In this document: in pieces, positions 17,461-25,043 of the stretch
Position numbering within the stretch: position 1 is the stretch's first letter
Layout: each line of letters opens with the position of its first letter
Assembly: GCF_001984215.1 (NCBI RefSeq)
Contig: NZ_CP019420.1
Location: 1,612,001-1,676,000 of the forward strand
Direction: 5' to 3'
Length of the DNA stretch: 64,000 nucleotides
Source: Mycobacterium sp. MS1601
GTDB lineage: Bacteria; Actinomycetota; Actinomycetes; Mycobacteriales; Mycobacteriaceae
Notes under the pieces: generated by a model
The model's input: only the letters and a program-made list of their open reading frames with translations
What the model was told of the DNA's origin: nothing
The model's database searches: none
Program-made: the position numbers and the translations under genes

Positions 17461-19332
17461 GTTTCTAAGTGGTGGCGAGTCATCGGTATCTGTGGCGTTG
17501 GTCGGGGTTGTGTGGTCGATGATGTAGGTGCGCTGGACGGCGGTGACGTCGACGGGGGTTTCGGTGGGGTGGGCGTCGTTGTAGGCGCGCTCTGCCTTGA
17601 TGCGGTAGGCGCGTTCCCGGGCGCGGTTGCGTCTTCGGTGTTTGGGGATTTTGCCGATCTTGTCCGGCGGGTTCGGTTGCGGTGGTGGGGTGTCGATGGG
17701 CGCGCTGGTGGTGCTGATGGTGGGGAAGAACAGGCGGCTGCCCGGCTTGGACGTGTAAGTCCGGCCGCTCGGGGTGGTGAAGATGATGGTGCCATCGGGA
17801 CGCTGTTCGTCGGACCAGCCGGGCCAGAACGTCTTGCCGAAATGGTGTGTACGGCAATACATTTTTCCTCCGGAGGCATGTGTCTTACCGGCGGGCCACG
17901 GTGTCGTGTGATCCCAATCGCAGAACTGCGCCGGCCGATCGCAGTTCGGTCCCCGGCACGTCAGATCCCGGGCTTTGCACCACTGTTCCAGGGCTGCGGA
18001 GGCCCGGTAGTGGTCTTCGGGATCGATTCCGGGTGGTGTGAGGTACCGAACCTTGGCGCCTTTGGCGATGAGCGCAGCGACCAGCGCCGCCGGGACTGCG
18101 CCGAACCCGACGAGAATGCCCGGCGGCGGATTGACGAACGCAGCGGGTGTGACCGGTCGGTCTTTGTCCGGTGACATCGGTTCGAGGGTGGCGGCTTCGG
18201 CTGCGGCGTCGGTGTCGGGTGAAACCGGTTCGGCAGCCGCAGCTTCGGCGGTGTCGCGCTCTGAGTCAGCGTCGACTACAGGCATGTCGACGTGCTGGGA
18301 CTGTGCAGTCTTACGGCACTCAGCCTTGAAGACCTGCTCGCTGGAGCTGGTGGCGTCGTCTTCGGCGTCCGATGTCGGTGCCTCATCGGGGTGGACACGG
18401 GTCCCGTCGGGAAGGACGCGGGTGCCGTCCGGATAGCGAAGGATGACATTCATCGGCCGCTGGTTCGGGTCAGCGGGTAGCGGGCTGTCGCCGTCCAGGA
18501 AGGGATCGGGTTCGGCGTCGAGGGTGGCGGCTTCACCGTAGATGTGGACGAACACGTGCGAGGCCCGACCATCGTCATCAACGGCGGGACACGTAGGTGA
18601 GCCGCATTCACACGCCAGATGGAGGTATCCGGCGCCGAGCGCGCCGTGGGCATCTGCACGGCGTTGATCCAAGGTCCTGGGATCGTTGGTGCAGACGCCT
18701 TGGGCCATGAGGGTGATGCGTTGCCAGTACAGCGCCGCGTCGACACCTTTGAGCCGCACGACGATGGTGGTGACCCCGTCTTTGGTTTCCAGGATGTCGA
18801 CACCGCGATCACGCACCCGCACCCGCACTGTCCGCAGCGCGGCGGGGTCATACCGGTGGACCCAGACATCGATGGCGTCGTCGAGTTTCTTCACCGACAA
18901 CCTGCCCCACCCCTCGGCGGCCTCGGCGATGTGGGTTTCCACCTGCGCCAGCAGGTCTGCGTCGACGATGTTGCCGGTGCGGTACACGATGCGCCGGGCG
19001 AGGTATTCCGAGATCTGACCGACCAACAGCAAGGCGGCGATCTTCGGCAGCTTGGTCGCCAACGCCACCCCGAGTTCCATATCGCCGGACGCACGCCCGG
19101 GTGAGGTTCCGGTGGCCAGGGCGACTTCGTTGGCCGCCGATTTCCAGGCCGCTTCAGTGTCCTCGTCGGTGTCGTGGTCGTCGGTGTAGTTGCGGCGGGT
19201 CTTTTCGGCGATGAGCAGGAGTCGGTGTCCGGACGCAGACGCGATCGCCGTGGTCCACTCCGTGATCGCAGTATCCAGCGCAGTGTCACTGAGGCTGGAC
19301 CGCCCTGCGGAATCGGGAAGATCGGCGAACAT
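17437..19332 (-). CDS. DUF222/13E12-family protein with C-terminal HNH nuclease domain
   Basis: 631 residues. The first 290 residues form the DUF222 domain ('ASGDMELGVALATKLPKIAA', 'DDAIDVWVHRYDPAALRTVR'). The HNH motif follows at about 490-540 ('CRGPNCDRPAQFCDWDHTTP' ending in 'CRTHHFGK'). This family is multicopy in mycobacteria (13E12 repeat proteins); its role is unknown, with suggested links to mobile DNA. This copy is long for the family because of an Ala/Glu/Asp-rich linker (about 320-420) with internal repeats such as 'DGTRVLPDGTRVHPD' and two EP(V/M)SPD units. It is convergent with ureF. Confidence 0.85.
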   Translation of the reverse strand: MFADLPDSAGRSSLSDTALDTAITEWTTAIASASGHRLLLIAEKTRRNYTDDHDTDEDTEAAWKSAANEVALATGTSPGRASGDMELGVALATKLPKIAALLLVGQISEYLARRIVYRTGNIVDADLLAQVETHIAEAAEGWGRLSVKKLDDAIDVWVHRYDPAALRTVRVRVRDRGVDILETKDGVTTIVVRLKGVDAALYWQRITLMAQGVCTNDPRTLDQRRADAHGALGAGYLHLACECGSPTCPAVDDDGRASHVFVHIYGEAATLDAEPDPFLDGDSPLPADPNQRPMNVILRYPDGTRVLPDGTRVHPDEAPTSDAEDDATSSSEQVFKAECRKTAQSQHVDMPVVDADSERDTAEAAAAEPVSPDTDAAAEAATLEPMSPDKDRPVTPAAFVNPPPGILVGFGAVPAALVAALIAKGAKVRYLTPPGIDPEDHYRASAALEQWCKARDLTCRGPNCDRPAQFCDWDHTTPWPAGKTHASGGKMYCRTHHFGKTFWPGWSDEQRPDGTIIFTTPSGRTYTSKPGSRLFFPTISTTSAPIDTPPPQPNPPDKIGKIPKHRRRNRARERAYRIKAERAYNDAHPTETPVDVTAVQRTYIIDHTTPTNATDTDDSPPLRNSAGEQPL

Positions 19333-19479
19333 GTCCTCACGATATCGACCCGGTCCGACAAGAAATTGTCAGCCAAAACAGAAGTGACAGATGAGAATTC
19401 ACACCTCGACGAGCGCGAAACCCACGCGAATCCATCGGCGTGTCCACCGGCGACACGCACGCTCGGCAAAACCTGAGGC

Positions 19480-20388
19480 CTAGAGTTCGGCGGCGATCGC
19501 CGAGTTCGCCTCCAGATCACCGGGTTCGGAGCGCAGCGGGCTCAGCACCACGTCCGTCGCACCAGCATCTAGATAGCGGCGCAGGTGCCGGGACACGTCG
19601 GCAGCAGACCCGACAGCAGCCAGGTCCGCCACCGACGACACACCCTCGCGGGCGATCACCTTCTGATACGACGGGATGGTTTCGTAGAACGCCAACTGCT
19701 CTGCGGCATAGGCCCTTCCGGCGGACTCGTCGTCGGTCACCAGAACGGGCACCATCGCGACCACCTTCGGTGCGGGCCGGCCGGCGGCAGCCTTGACCAG
19801 GGTGGGCACGATGAACTCCCCCACTGTGCGGGGGCCCGCCAGATACGGCAGGGTTCCGTCGGCCAGCTCACCGGTGATCTGGAGCGCCTTGGGCCCCATG
19901 GCCGCCACGTAGATCGGGATGGATTCGCCGCCGGGCACCGCCACCGGCCATGTCGGGCTGGCCCCGAGTTCACTGCCCCGGAAGTCGACGGCACCGGTAT
20001 CGAGGATCGACCGCAGCACGGTCAGGTGCTCGCGCAACCGCGTCACCACATTGGGCCACGTCCGGCCAAAGGCTGCCTTTTCGACATCCGGCGCGCCGAG
20101 TCCCAACCCCAGGGTGAACTGGCCGTGGGATGCCGCCTGAGCGGTCTGTGCCGCCGCGGAGATCAACAACGGATGTCTCGGGTTTATGGGCACCACCGAG
20201 GTGCCGACACCGAGACCGGGCACGGCGGCACCGATCAGGCCGGCCAGAGCGATCGCGTCGATGTCGACCCGCTGGGCTATCCAGATCTGACGGACTCCGG
20301 CTTCATACACTCGCCGCGCACGAGCGATGGCGTCATCGACGGTGTTGGCTGCCGTCAAGTCCGGATTGAGCACAACTCCTGTGGCCAT
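19480..20388 (-). CDS. LLM-class F420-dependent oxidoreductase
   Basis: 302 residues from ATG 20388 (a TTG at 20400 is the alternative). Bacterial luciferase-like fold: 'VRQIWIAQRVDIDAIALAGL', 'GVGTSVVPINPRHPLLISAA', 'GQFTLGLGLGAPDVEKAAFG', 'IPIYVAAMGPKALQITGELA'. In mycobacteria such proteins usually use coenzyme F420. The substrate is unknown. It is downstream of the AraC gene by 18 bp on the same strand and may be co-transcribed with it. Confidence 0.85.
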   Translation of the reverse strand: MATGVVLNPDLTAANTVDDAIARARRVYEAGVRQIWIAQRVDIDAIALAGLIGAAVPGLGVGTSVVPINPRHPLLISAAAQTAQAASHGQFTLGLGLGAPDVEKAAFGRTWPNVVTRLREHLTVLRSILDTGAVDFRGSELGASPTWPVAVPGGESIPIYVAAMGPKALQITGELADGTLPYLAGPRTVGEFIVPTLVKAAAGRPAPKVVAMVPVLVTDDESAGRAYAAEQLAFYETIPSYQKVIAREGVSSVADLAAVGSAADVSRHLRRYLDAGATDVVLSPLRSEPGDLEANSAIAAEL

Positions 20389-20406
20389 GCCTCCGTGCAA
20401 CCAGGC

Positions 20407-21162
20407 TCACAGAGCGACTATTTCCGCAGACTCCTGTTGATTCGAAACCTTGCGCAACCATTCACTGGGTGCCATGCCGAACTGGCGGCGGAAAGCCCTG
20501 GTGAACGTGCCGGCCTCACTGAAACCGCTGGCACGGCAAGCGTGATGAACCGTCGACCCGCTCCGCAGCAGCGTGCAGGCCAGCTCCAGCCGCTTGCGCC
20601 GGATCTCGGTTGCCGGCGACCGACCGTCCTCGGACAGCAGCTGCTGCACCAGACGCAGTGACAGATGAGATTCTCCGGCCAGTACCGCCGGGGTGAACGC
20701 AGGATCGCGGAACCTCATGCTCACGTGCGCCAGCAGGCGCGCCCGCATCTCGGCGCGCGACGGCGCGCCGGCGAAGTCCCGGCGGCGGACCGCCATCTGA
20801 TCGGTGACGTCGGTGAACGACAACAGCTTGGCCCCTCCGTCACCCAGGGGCCGGATGGACCAGGTGACCGGGATGGGCCGCCCGACGCGGGTGAAGAACA
20901 GCTCGGGGTGGGAGCCGACATGCGTTCCGCGGTGGTCCACGATCGGGCAGCAGTGTGGGGCATAACGCGACCCGTCCGGTCGCCACTGATGCAGGGTGTC
21001 GTGGCTCGGAGCACCGATCACATCACCGACCGAGGCGTAATCGAGCACGCTGACGGCCGCCTTGTTGGCCAAGGCCACCGTGCCATCCGCCTCGATGACC
21101 CACAACGGAGTGGGAGCGGCGTCGACGACGGCGGACAACAGACCCGCGTCGACAGTCCCCAT
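20407..21162 (-). CDS. AraC-type regulator with PAS sensor domain
   Basis: 251 residues from ATG 21162. A PAS domain is at residues 5-120 ('VVDAAPTPLWVIEADGTVAL', 'FFTRVGRPIPVTWSIRPLGD'). It is followed by a C-terminal AraC double helix-turn-helix ('ACRASGFSEAGTFTRAFRRQ', 'FGMAPSEWLRK'). The PAS pocket could hold a small ligand or cofactor. It is divergent from cynS with a 168-bp shared region, so it probably activates the cyanase-channel operon in response to cyanate or nitrogen status (inference). Confidence 0.85.
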   Translation of the reverse strand: MGTVDAGLLSAVVDAAPTPLWVIEADGTVALANKAAVSVLDYASVGDVIGAPSHDTLHQWRPDGSRYAPHCCPIVDHRGTHVGSHPELFFTRVGRPIPVTWSIRPLGDGGAKLLSFTDVTDQMAVRRRDFAGAPSRAEMRARLLAHVSMRFRDPAFTPAVLAGESHLSLRLVQQLLSEDGRSPATEIRRKRLELACTLLRSGSTVHHACRASGFSEAGTFTRAFRRQFGMAPSEWLRKVSNQQESAEIVAL

Positions 21163-21208
21163 GGCATCCGACGCTAGGAGCGCCGAGTTGCGCGGTCTTT
21201 CCCCCGCC

Positions 21209-21226
21209 GTAACACCCTGGTTAACC
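21209..21226. promoter_or_regulatory. GTAAC-N6-GTTAAC element in the cynS promoter region
   Basis: GTAAC (21209-21213), six bases, then GTTAAC inside the palindrome GGTTAACC (21219-21226). It could be a GlnR-type or AraC-type site for cynS. The evidence is position and spacing only. The rest of 21163-21318 shows nothing recognised. Confidence 0.3.
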
Positions 21227-21330
21227 CGATGCCCCTCTGCGCGAAATGCCGGATGGCGTGCGCGTCCTGCCGTTGTCGCAGCCCAGCTCAAGACGATCCG
21301 ATGGAGACAACCACGGACAAGGAGAAACTC

Positions 21331-21777
21331 ATGGCGTACGACCCCGCCTCACCGGCGACTGCAGAAATCGAAGCCCGGCGGATTGCCACCGGCCTCACCT
21401 GGCAGAAGATCGCCGACCACATCGGACGGCCGCTCGTCTGGACCACCGCTGCGTTGCTGGGCAGCCACCCGGTACCCGCCAAAGAAGCAGCGGCCGTGGG
21501 TGAATTGCTCGGCCTGAGCAATGAGACCGTTGCAGCAATCCAGCGCCAGCCCTACCGGACCGCGGACACGTCACTGCAGAGCGACCCCACCATCTACCGG
21601 TTCGTCGAGCTGATCAACGTCTACGGTCCCGCCTTCAAAGCGCTGATCCACGAAGAGTTCGGCGACGGAATCATGAGCGCCATCAACTGCAACGTGAATT
21701 TCGAGCGCCGGGCGGACGCCGGCGGTGACCGCGTGGTGGTCACCATCGACGGCAAGTTCCTGCCTTACCAGTGGTGA
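21331..21777 (+). CDS. cynS: cyanate hydratase (cyanase)
   Basis: 148 residues. Cyanase converts cyanate and bicarbonate to carbamate and CO2, and so to ammonia. The catalytic triad is present: Arg90 and Glu93 in 'YRFVELINVYG' and Ser116 in 'FGDGIMSAIN'. The N-terminal helical domain is intact. Start chosen at ATG 21331 because AAGGAG lies 6 nt upstream; an ATG at 21301 would place that site inside the gene. The transporter follows after 15 bp. It gives detoxification and nitrogen from cyanate. Confidence 0.95.
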   Translation: MAYDPASPATAEIEARRIATGLTWQKIADHIGRPLVWTTAALLGSHPVPAKEAAAVGELLGLSNETVAAIQRQPYRTADTSLQSDPTIYRFVELINVYGPAFKALIHEEFGDGIMSAINCNVNFERRADAGGDRVVVTIDGKFLPYQW

Positions 21778-21792
21778 AACGGAGACACTGAC

Positions 21793-22638
21793 ATGTCCTA
21801 TGTGACACCGAAAGAACTCGCCAAACGCATCATCGACGCCGGCGAGGCCAAAGTCTTCATGTCAACGCGCGACACCTTGATCCGCTCCTACATGGCCGGG
21901 GCCATCCTGGCTCTGGCCGCCGCATTCGCCGTCACCATCACCGTGAACACCGGCCAACCGCTGCTCGGGGCGGTGCTGTTCCCCGTCGGTTTCTGCATCC
22001 TGCACCTACTCGGCTTCGACCTGCTCACAGCCGTTTTCACATTGGTGCCACTGGCATGGCTGGACAAGCGCCCCGGCGTGACAATCGGTGGGCTGCTGCG
22101 TAACTGGGGCCTGGTGTTCGTGGGCAACTTCGCCGGCGCCTTCACCGTGGCGGTGCTGATGGCCATCTACTTCACCTACGGATTCTCCGTCGCCCCCGAC
22201 GCGGTGGGGCAGGCCATCGGCGAGATCGGCCACGGTCGCACCGTCGGTTACGCCGAACACGGTGCCGCGGGCATGTTGACGCTGTTTGTCCGCGCAGTAC
22301 TGTGCAACTGGATGGTGTCCACCGGTGTGGTCGGCGCCATGATGTCAGACAGCGTGTCCGGCAAGGTGATTGCAATGTGGATGCCGATCATGGTGTTCTT
22401 CTACCTCGGGTTCGAACACTCTATTGTCAACATGTTCCTGTTCCCGTCCGGGCTGCTTCTCGGCGGTGACTTCACCATCGGGGACTATCTGGTGTGGAAC
22501 GAGATCCCCACAGTCCTGGGCAATCTGGTGGGTGGGCTGACATTCGTAGGCCTGGTCATCTACACCACCCACGGCAAGACGCAGCCACCACGCAACCGCG
22601 GCAAGGAGTTCCTGCCGTCGGCCACCCAACCCGCGTGA
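21793..22638 (+). CDS. formate/nitrite transporter family channel beside cyanase
   Basis: 281 residues with six membrane segments and FNT landmarks: the gating-loop region 'LLGFDLLTAVFTLVPLAW', 'LFVRAVLCNWMVSTGVVGAM', and the central histidine in 'LGFEHSIVNMFLFPSGLLLG'. FNT channels pass formate, nitrite, hydrosulfide or lactate. Here the gene is 15 bp after cynS in the same operon and ends at a strong hairpin. Cyanate or its co-substrate/product ions are therefore plausible cargo; this is inference. Nitrite/formate remains the family default. Confidence 0.85.
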   Translation: MSYVTPKELAKRIIDAGEAKVFMSTRDTLIRSYMAGAILALAAAFAVTITVNTGQPLLGAVLFPVGFCILHLLGFDLLTAVFTLVPLAWLDKRPGVTIGGLLRNWGLVFVGNFAGAFTVAVLMAIYFTYGFSVAPDAVGQAIGEIGHGRTVGYAEHGAAGMLTLFVRAVLCNWMVSTGVVGAMMSDSVSGKVIAMWMPIMVFFYLGFEHSIVNMFLFPSGLLLGGDFTIGDYLVWNEIPTVLGNLVGGLTFVGLVIYTTHGKTQPPRNRGKEFLPSATQPA

Positions 22639-22644
22639 CGCCGA

Positions 22645-22690
22645 GGCCCCCGTCCCGCAGATCTCACCAGGAGATGCGGGATGGGGGGCC
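22645..22690 (+). terminator. intrinsic-type hairpin after the cyanase operon
   Basis: Arms 22645-22659 and 22675-22690 (GGCCCCCGTCCCGCA against TGCGGGATGGGGGGCC) pair with one bulge and one wobble. TCTC/GAGA pairs inside the loop. There is no U-tract, as is common in mycobacteria. Confidence 0.75.
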
Positions 22691-22721
22691 CGACCTGGTG
22701 ACTTCGCCACACATCCAGACG

Positions 22722-22727
22722 TAGATT
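22722..22727 (+). promoter_or_regulatory. -10 box of leaderless AIM24-family promoter
   Basis: TAGATT, 6 nt, then GTG at 22734. No ribosome site is visible. Confidence 0.55.
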
Positions 22728-22733
22728 GGCGGC

Positions 22734-23441
22734 GTGAAGACAACCATCGTCGGCAACACCATGCCGATCCTCGAACTCACCCTGGACACCGGTGAGGCGA
22801 TCGTCGCCGAGGGCAGCGACGTCTCCTGGTTCACTCCGGGTTTCGCCATCGAGACCTCCACCCGTTTCGGATCCGGCGGCCGGGGTGGTTTCATGAGCGG
22901 CCTCAAGCGCATGCTCGGCGGGGGTCAGCTGTTCCTCACCCAGTACACCGCGCAGGCTCCGGGCCGGCTGATCGCGTTGTCGACCAACCTGCCCGGCGTC
23001 ATCCGGGAACTGCGCATCGACCCCGCCGACACCTACATGGTGGGCAACGGCGCATACATGGCCAGCACACCTGACGTCGAGGTGTCGGTGGGGCTGCAGC
23101 AGAAGCTGGGCGCCGGCATCTTCGGCGGGGCTGGTGTGGTTTTCCAGAAGCTCAGCGGCAACGGGGTGGCATGGATGCAGGTGGCGGGCGAGCTGGTGGA
23201 GTACGACCTGCCTGCCGGCCAGTCGTTCATGGTCCACCCCGGCCACCTGGCCATGTACCGGGCCGAGATGCAGCTGAGCTTCGCCAGCGTCCGCGGGGTG
23301 AAGAACAAGATGTTCGGCGACTCACTGTTCATGGCCGAACTGCACGGTCCGGGCCGGTTCTGGCTGCAGTCGATGACCGTCGCCAAGCTGGCGGCCGCCA
23401 TCGAGCCCTACCTGCCGGACAAAACCAGCGACGGCAACTGA
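22734..23441 (+). CDS. AIM24/TIGR00266-family protein
   Basis: 235 residues from a leaderless GTG. It shows the repeated beta-rich AIM24 pattern: 'IAEGSDVSWFTPGF'-like N-terminus (here 'VAEGSDVSWFTPGFAIET'), a glycine-rich turn 'GRGGFMSGLKRMLGGGQLFL', then 'GAGIFGGAGVVFQKLSGNGV' and 'YRAEMQLSFASVRGVKNKMF'. The family is widespread and its biochemical role is not established; it is named for a yeast mitochondrial protein. No signal peptide. A single-gene unit between the cyanase terminator and a convergent SRPBCC gene. Confidence 0.85.
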   Translation: MKTTIVGNTMPILELTLDTGEAIVAEGSDVSWFTPGFAIETSTRFGSGGRGGFMSGLKRMLGGGQLFLTQYTAQAPGRLIALSTNLPGVIRELRIDPADTYMVGNGAYMASTPDVEVSVGLQQKLGAGIFGGAGVVFQKLSGNGVAWMQVAGELVEYDLPAGQSFMVHPGHLAMYRAEMQLSFASVRGVKNKMFGDSLFMAELHGPGRFWLQSMTVAKLAAAIEPYLPDKTSDGN

Positions 23442-23459
23442 TCAGCGTGCCAGCAACAT

Positions 23460-23900
23460 TCAGCTCTTCTTGACCTTCAGTACCTGTTTGCGCAGGCCGT
23501 CGGTGGCGGTCTCCATGCCGCCCTTCATCGTCTTCTTGACGAGGAAACCGGGCAGCTTCACCGACAGGTCGATCGACATGTCGAACGTCACGCGGGTCTT
23601 GTCGCCGTCGGGGACCAACGTGTAGCTGGCGTCCTGCTGCTTGAGCTGACCAGAGGACACCAGCGTCCAGCTGACCTTGTCTTCGGCCCAGGTGTACTCG
23701 ATGACCTGCTCATCGGTGAGCCCGGCAGCCTTCACCACGTTCTTGACCTGCTTGGGCTTGCCGTCCGGGTAGGTCTCCAGAATCTCGGAGCGCTGGAACT
23801 GCGGCGACCACTCGGGCGTGGACTCGACGTCGGCGATGACGTCGAGGATGTCCTCGGGCGTGGCTTCGATGACGACTTCGCGGGAATCGGTGACTGCCAT
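23460..23900 (-). CDS. SRPBCC (polyketide cyclase/START-like) protein
   Basis: 146 residues of the START/Bet v1-like fold: 'REVVIEATPEDILDVIADVE', 'TPEWSPQFQRSEI', and a long C-terminal helix 'GFLVKKTMKGGMETATDGLR'. It resembles the small mycobacterial cyclase/dehydrase family (Rv0854/Rv0164 type). Such proteins bind hydrophobic ligands; none is known here. It has a lysine-rich C-terminus. It is convergent with the AIM24 gene, 18 bp apart. Confidence 0.85.
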   Translation of the reverse strand: MAVTDSREVVIEATPEDILDVIADVESTPEWSPQFQRSEILETYPDGKPKQVKNVVKAAGLTDEQVIEYTWAEDKVSWTLVSSGQLKQQDASYTLVPDGDKTRVTFDMSIDLSVKLPGFLVKKTMKGGMETATDGLRKQVLKVKKS

Positions 23901-23955
23901 GGCCCGAACACTAGCGAGCCGCGCTGAGACCCGGTCGCGTTTCCCCCATCGGCAC

Positions 23956-23961
23956 TAGTGT
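23956..23961 (+). promoter_or_regulatory. -10 box of leaderless promoter for the zinc-finger protein
   Basis: TAGTGT, 8 nt, then ATG 23970. This supports the ATG over the in-frame GTG at 23958. Confidence 0.5.
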
Positions 23962-23969
23962 CGAAGACC

Positions 23970-24323
23970 ATGAGCGTGGATATCGATCCGACCCTGGCAC
24001 CCAGCGGGACCGGCTGTGTGGAATGCGACGAAGCCGGCGGTTGGTGGGTGCATCTGCGCCGCTGCGCGGCCTGTGGCCACATCGGTTGTTGCGACGACTC
24101 GCCGATGAAGCACGCCAGCGGTCACTGGCGCGAAACCGGCCATCCGATCATCCAGTCCTTCGAGCCGGGTGAGGACTGGTTCTGGGACTTCTCCACCAAT
24201 GACTACTACGAGGGTCCGGAGCTGGCGCCGCCCGACTCCCGGCCCGCCGACGAGACGGTGCCTGGTCCTCGCGGGCGGGTGCCGTCCGACTGGTTCGAGC
24301 AGCTGCAGCGCCTGCGCGGCTAG
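23970..24323 (+). CDS. UBP-type zinc-finger protein
   Basis: 117 residues. Cysteine/histidine spacing 'GCVECDEAGGWWVHLRRCAA' then 'CGHIGCCDDSPMKHASGHWR' and 'TGHPIIQSFEPGEDWFWDF' is the UBP-type (ZnF-UBP) zinc finger seen in stand-alone actinobacterial proteins. In eukaryotes this domain binds the ubiquitin C-terminus; in bacteria its ligand is unknown. The 3' end overlaps the convergent small gene by 4 bp. Confidence 0.85.
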   Translation: MSVDIDPTLAPSGTGCVECDEAGGWWVHLRRCAACGHIGCCDDSPMKHASGHWRETGHPIIQSFEPGEDWFWDFSTNDYYEGPELAPPDSRPADETVPGPRGRVPSDWFEQLQRLRG

Positions 24324-24616
24324 GCCGAGTGCTGGTGCAGGCAGATCTCCGCACAGACGGCTTCGATGGCGGGAGCCTGCACCACGATCCGCTTCTTGCG
24401 CCACACCCTGGTGCTGGTGGCGGTGAAGGTGACGCAGTGCTGTGCCTCGGCAATCCTGTTGTAGCCGTGTAGCTCTCGGATCGCCACCGTGTCGTCGAAA
24501 CGGTGCCCCAGGTCGTCGTCGCTGAAACACGCGGTGTAACAGACGGTGAACAGCCAGCTGCGGTCGTCTCGCTGCTGGCTGCGGACGGTCATCCCGTCCC
24601 TGCCGATGCTGGCCAT
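24320..24616 (-). CDS. hypothetical protein
   Basis: 98 residues from ATG 24616 (an earlier start at 24649 is possible). Contains four cysteines and a basic patch 'VWRKKRIVVQAPAIEAVCAE'. It might be a divergent small alpha/beta domain, but no family is recognised. Support is coding-like composition, an open frame spanning the gap, and tight 4-bp convergence with the zinc-finger gene. It lies 45 bp downstream of the broken NTF2-like gene on the same strand. Confidence 0.55.
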   Translation of the reverse strand: MASIGRDGMTVRSQQRDDRSWLFTVCYTACFSDDDLGHRFDDTVAIRELHGYNRIAEAQHCVTFTATSTRVWRKKRIVVQAPAIEAVCAEICLHQHSA

Positions 24617-24661
24617 GACACGATGGTCCCGCGCGCCGGCGGCGGTCACACGCGTAGTGCG

Positions 24662-25038
24662 CTACTCGCCCCTCATGGCTTTCTCGAACTCCACACTCAT
24701 CTTCTCGGCGAACAACGTCACCGCCTTCAGCGGCCGCAACATCACCATGAACTCGTCGATCAGCCCGTCTGGCCCGGTGTGCAGGAAGTCGCAGCCGTTG
24801 ATCTCCAGCTCCCCCACGCGGGCGGTGAAGATCAACGCATGGTTCTCGGCGTCGCCGAACTCGCGCACATAGGTCAGGTCCTCGAACACCCGTGACACCG
24901 CACCGAGGATCACCGCCAGCATCTCGCGGCCCTGGTACGGCTTGTGGGCGATGGGACTGCGGAACACCACGTCGGGTGAACACATCGGGGGATGGCGGCG
25001 AAGTCGCCGGCTTCGACGGCGGCGCGGAAGGGGTGCAT
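24662..25038 (-). pseudogene. NTF2/SnoaL-like protein with one-base frameshift
   Basis: The ATG at 25038 begins 'MHPFRAAVEAGDFAAIP', the usual N-terminus of a small mycobacterial NTF2/SnoaL-like family. The body ('MCSPDVVFRSPIAHKPYQGR', 'GADGLIDEF'-like 'HTGPDGLIDEFMVMLRPLKA') continues in a different frame down to 24662. The switch falls in a run of five G on the plus strand (24987-24991); one missing base restores a 125-residue protein. Either a recent mutation or a homopolymer sequencing error. A GTAGGAG ribosome site before 25038 supports that start. Function unknown; fold relatives include ketosteroid isomerases. Confidence 0.65.
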
Positions 25039-25043
25039 GTCTC

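Noticed and set aside
17437..19332. Prophage or IS element around the HNH gene
   Set aside because: No integrase, transposase, terminal repeats or target duplications are visible.
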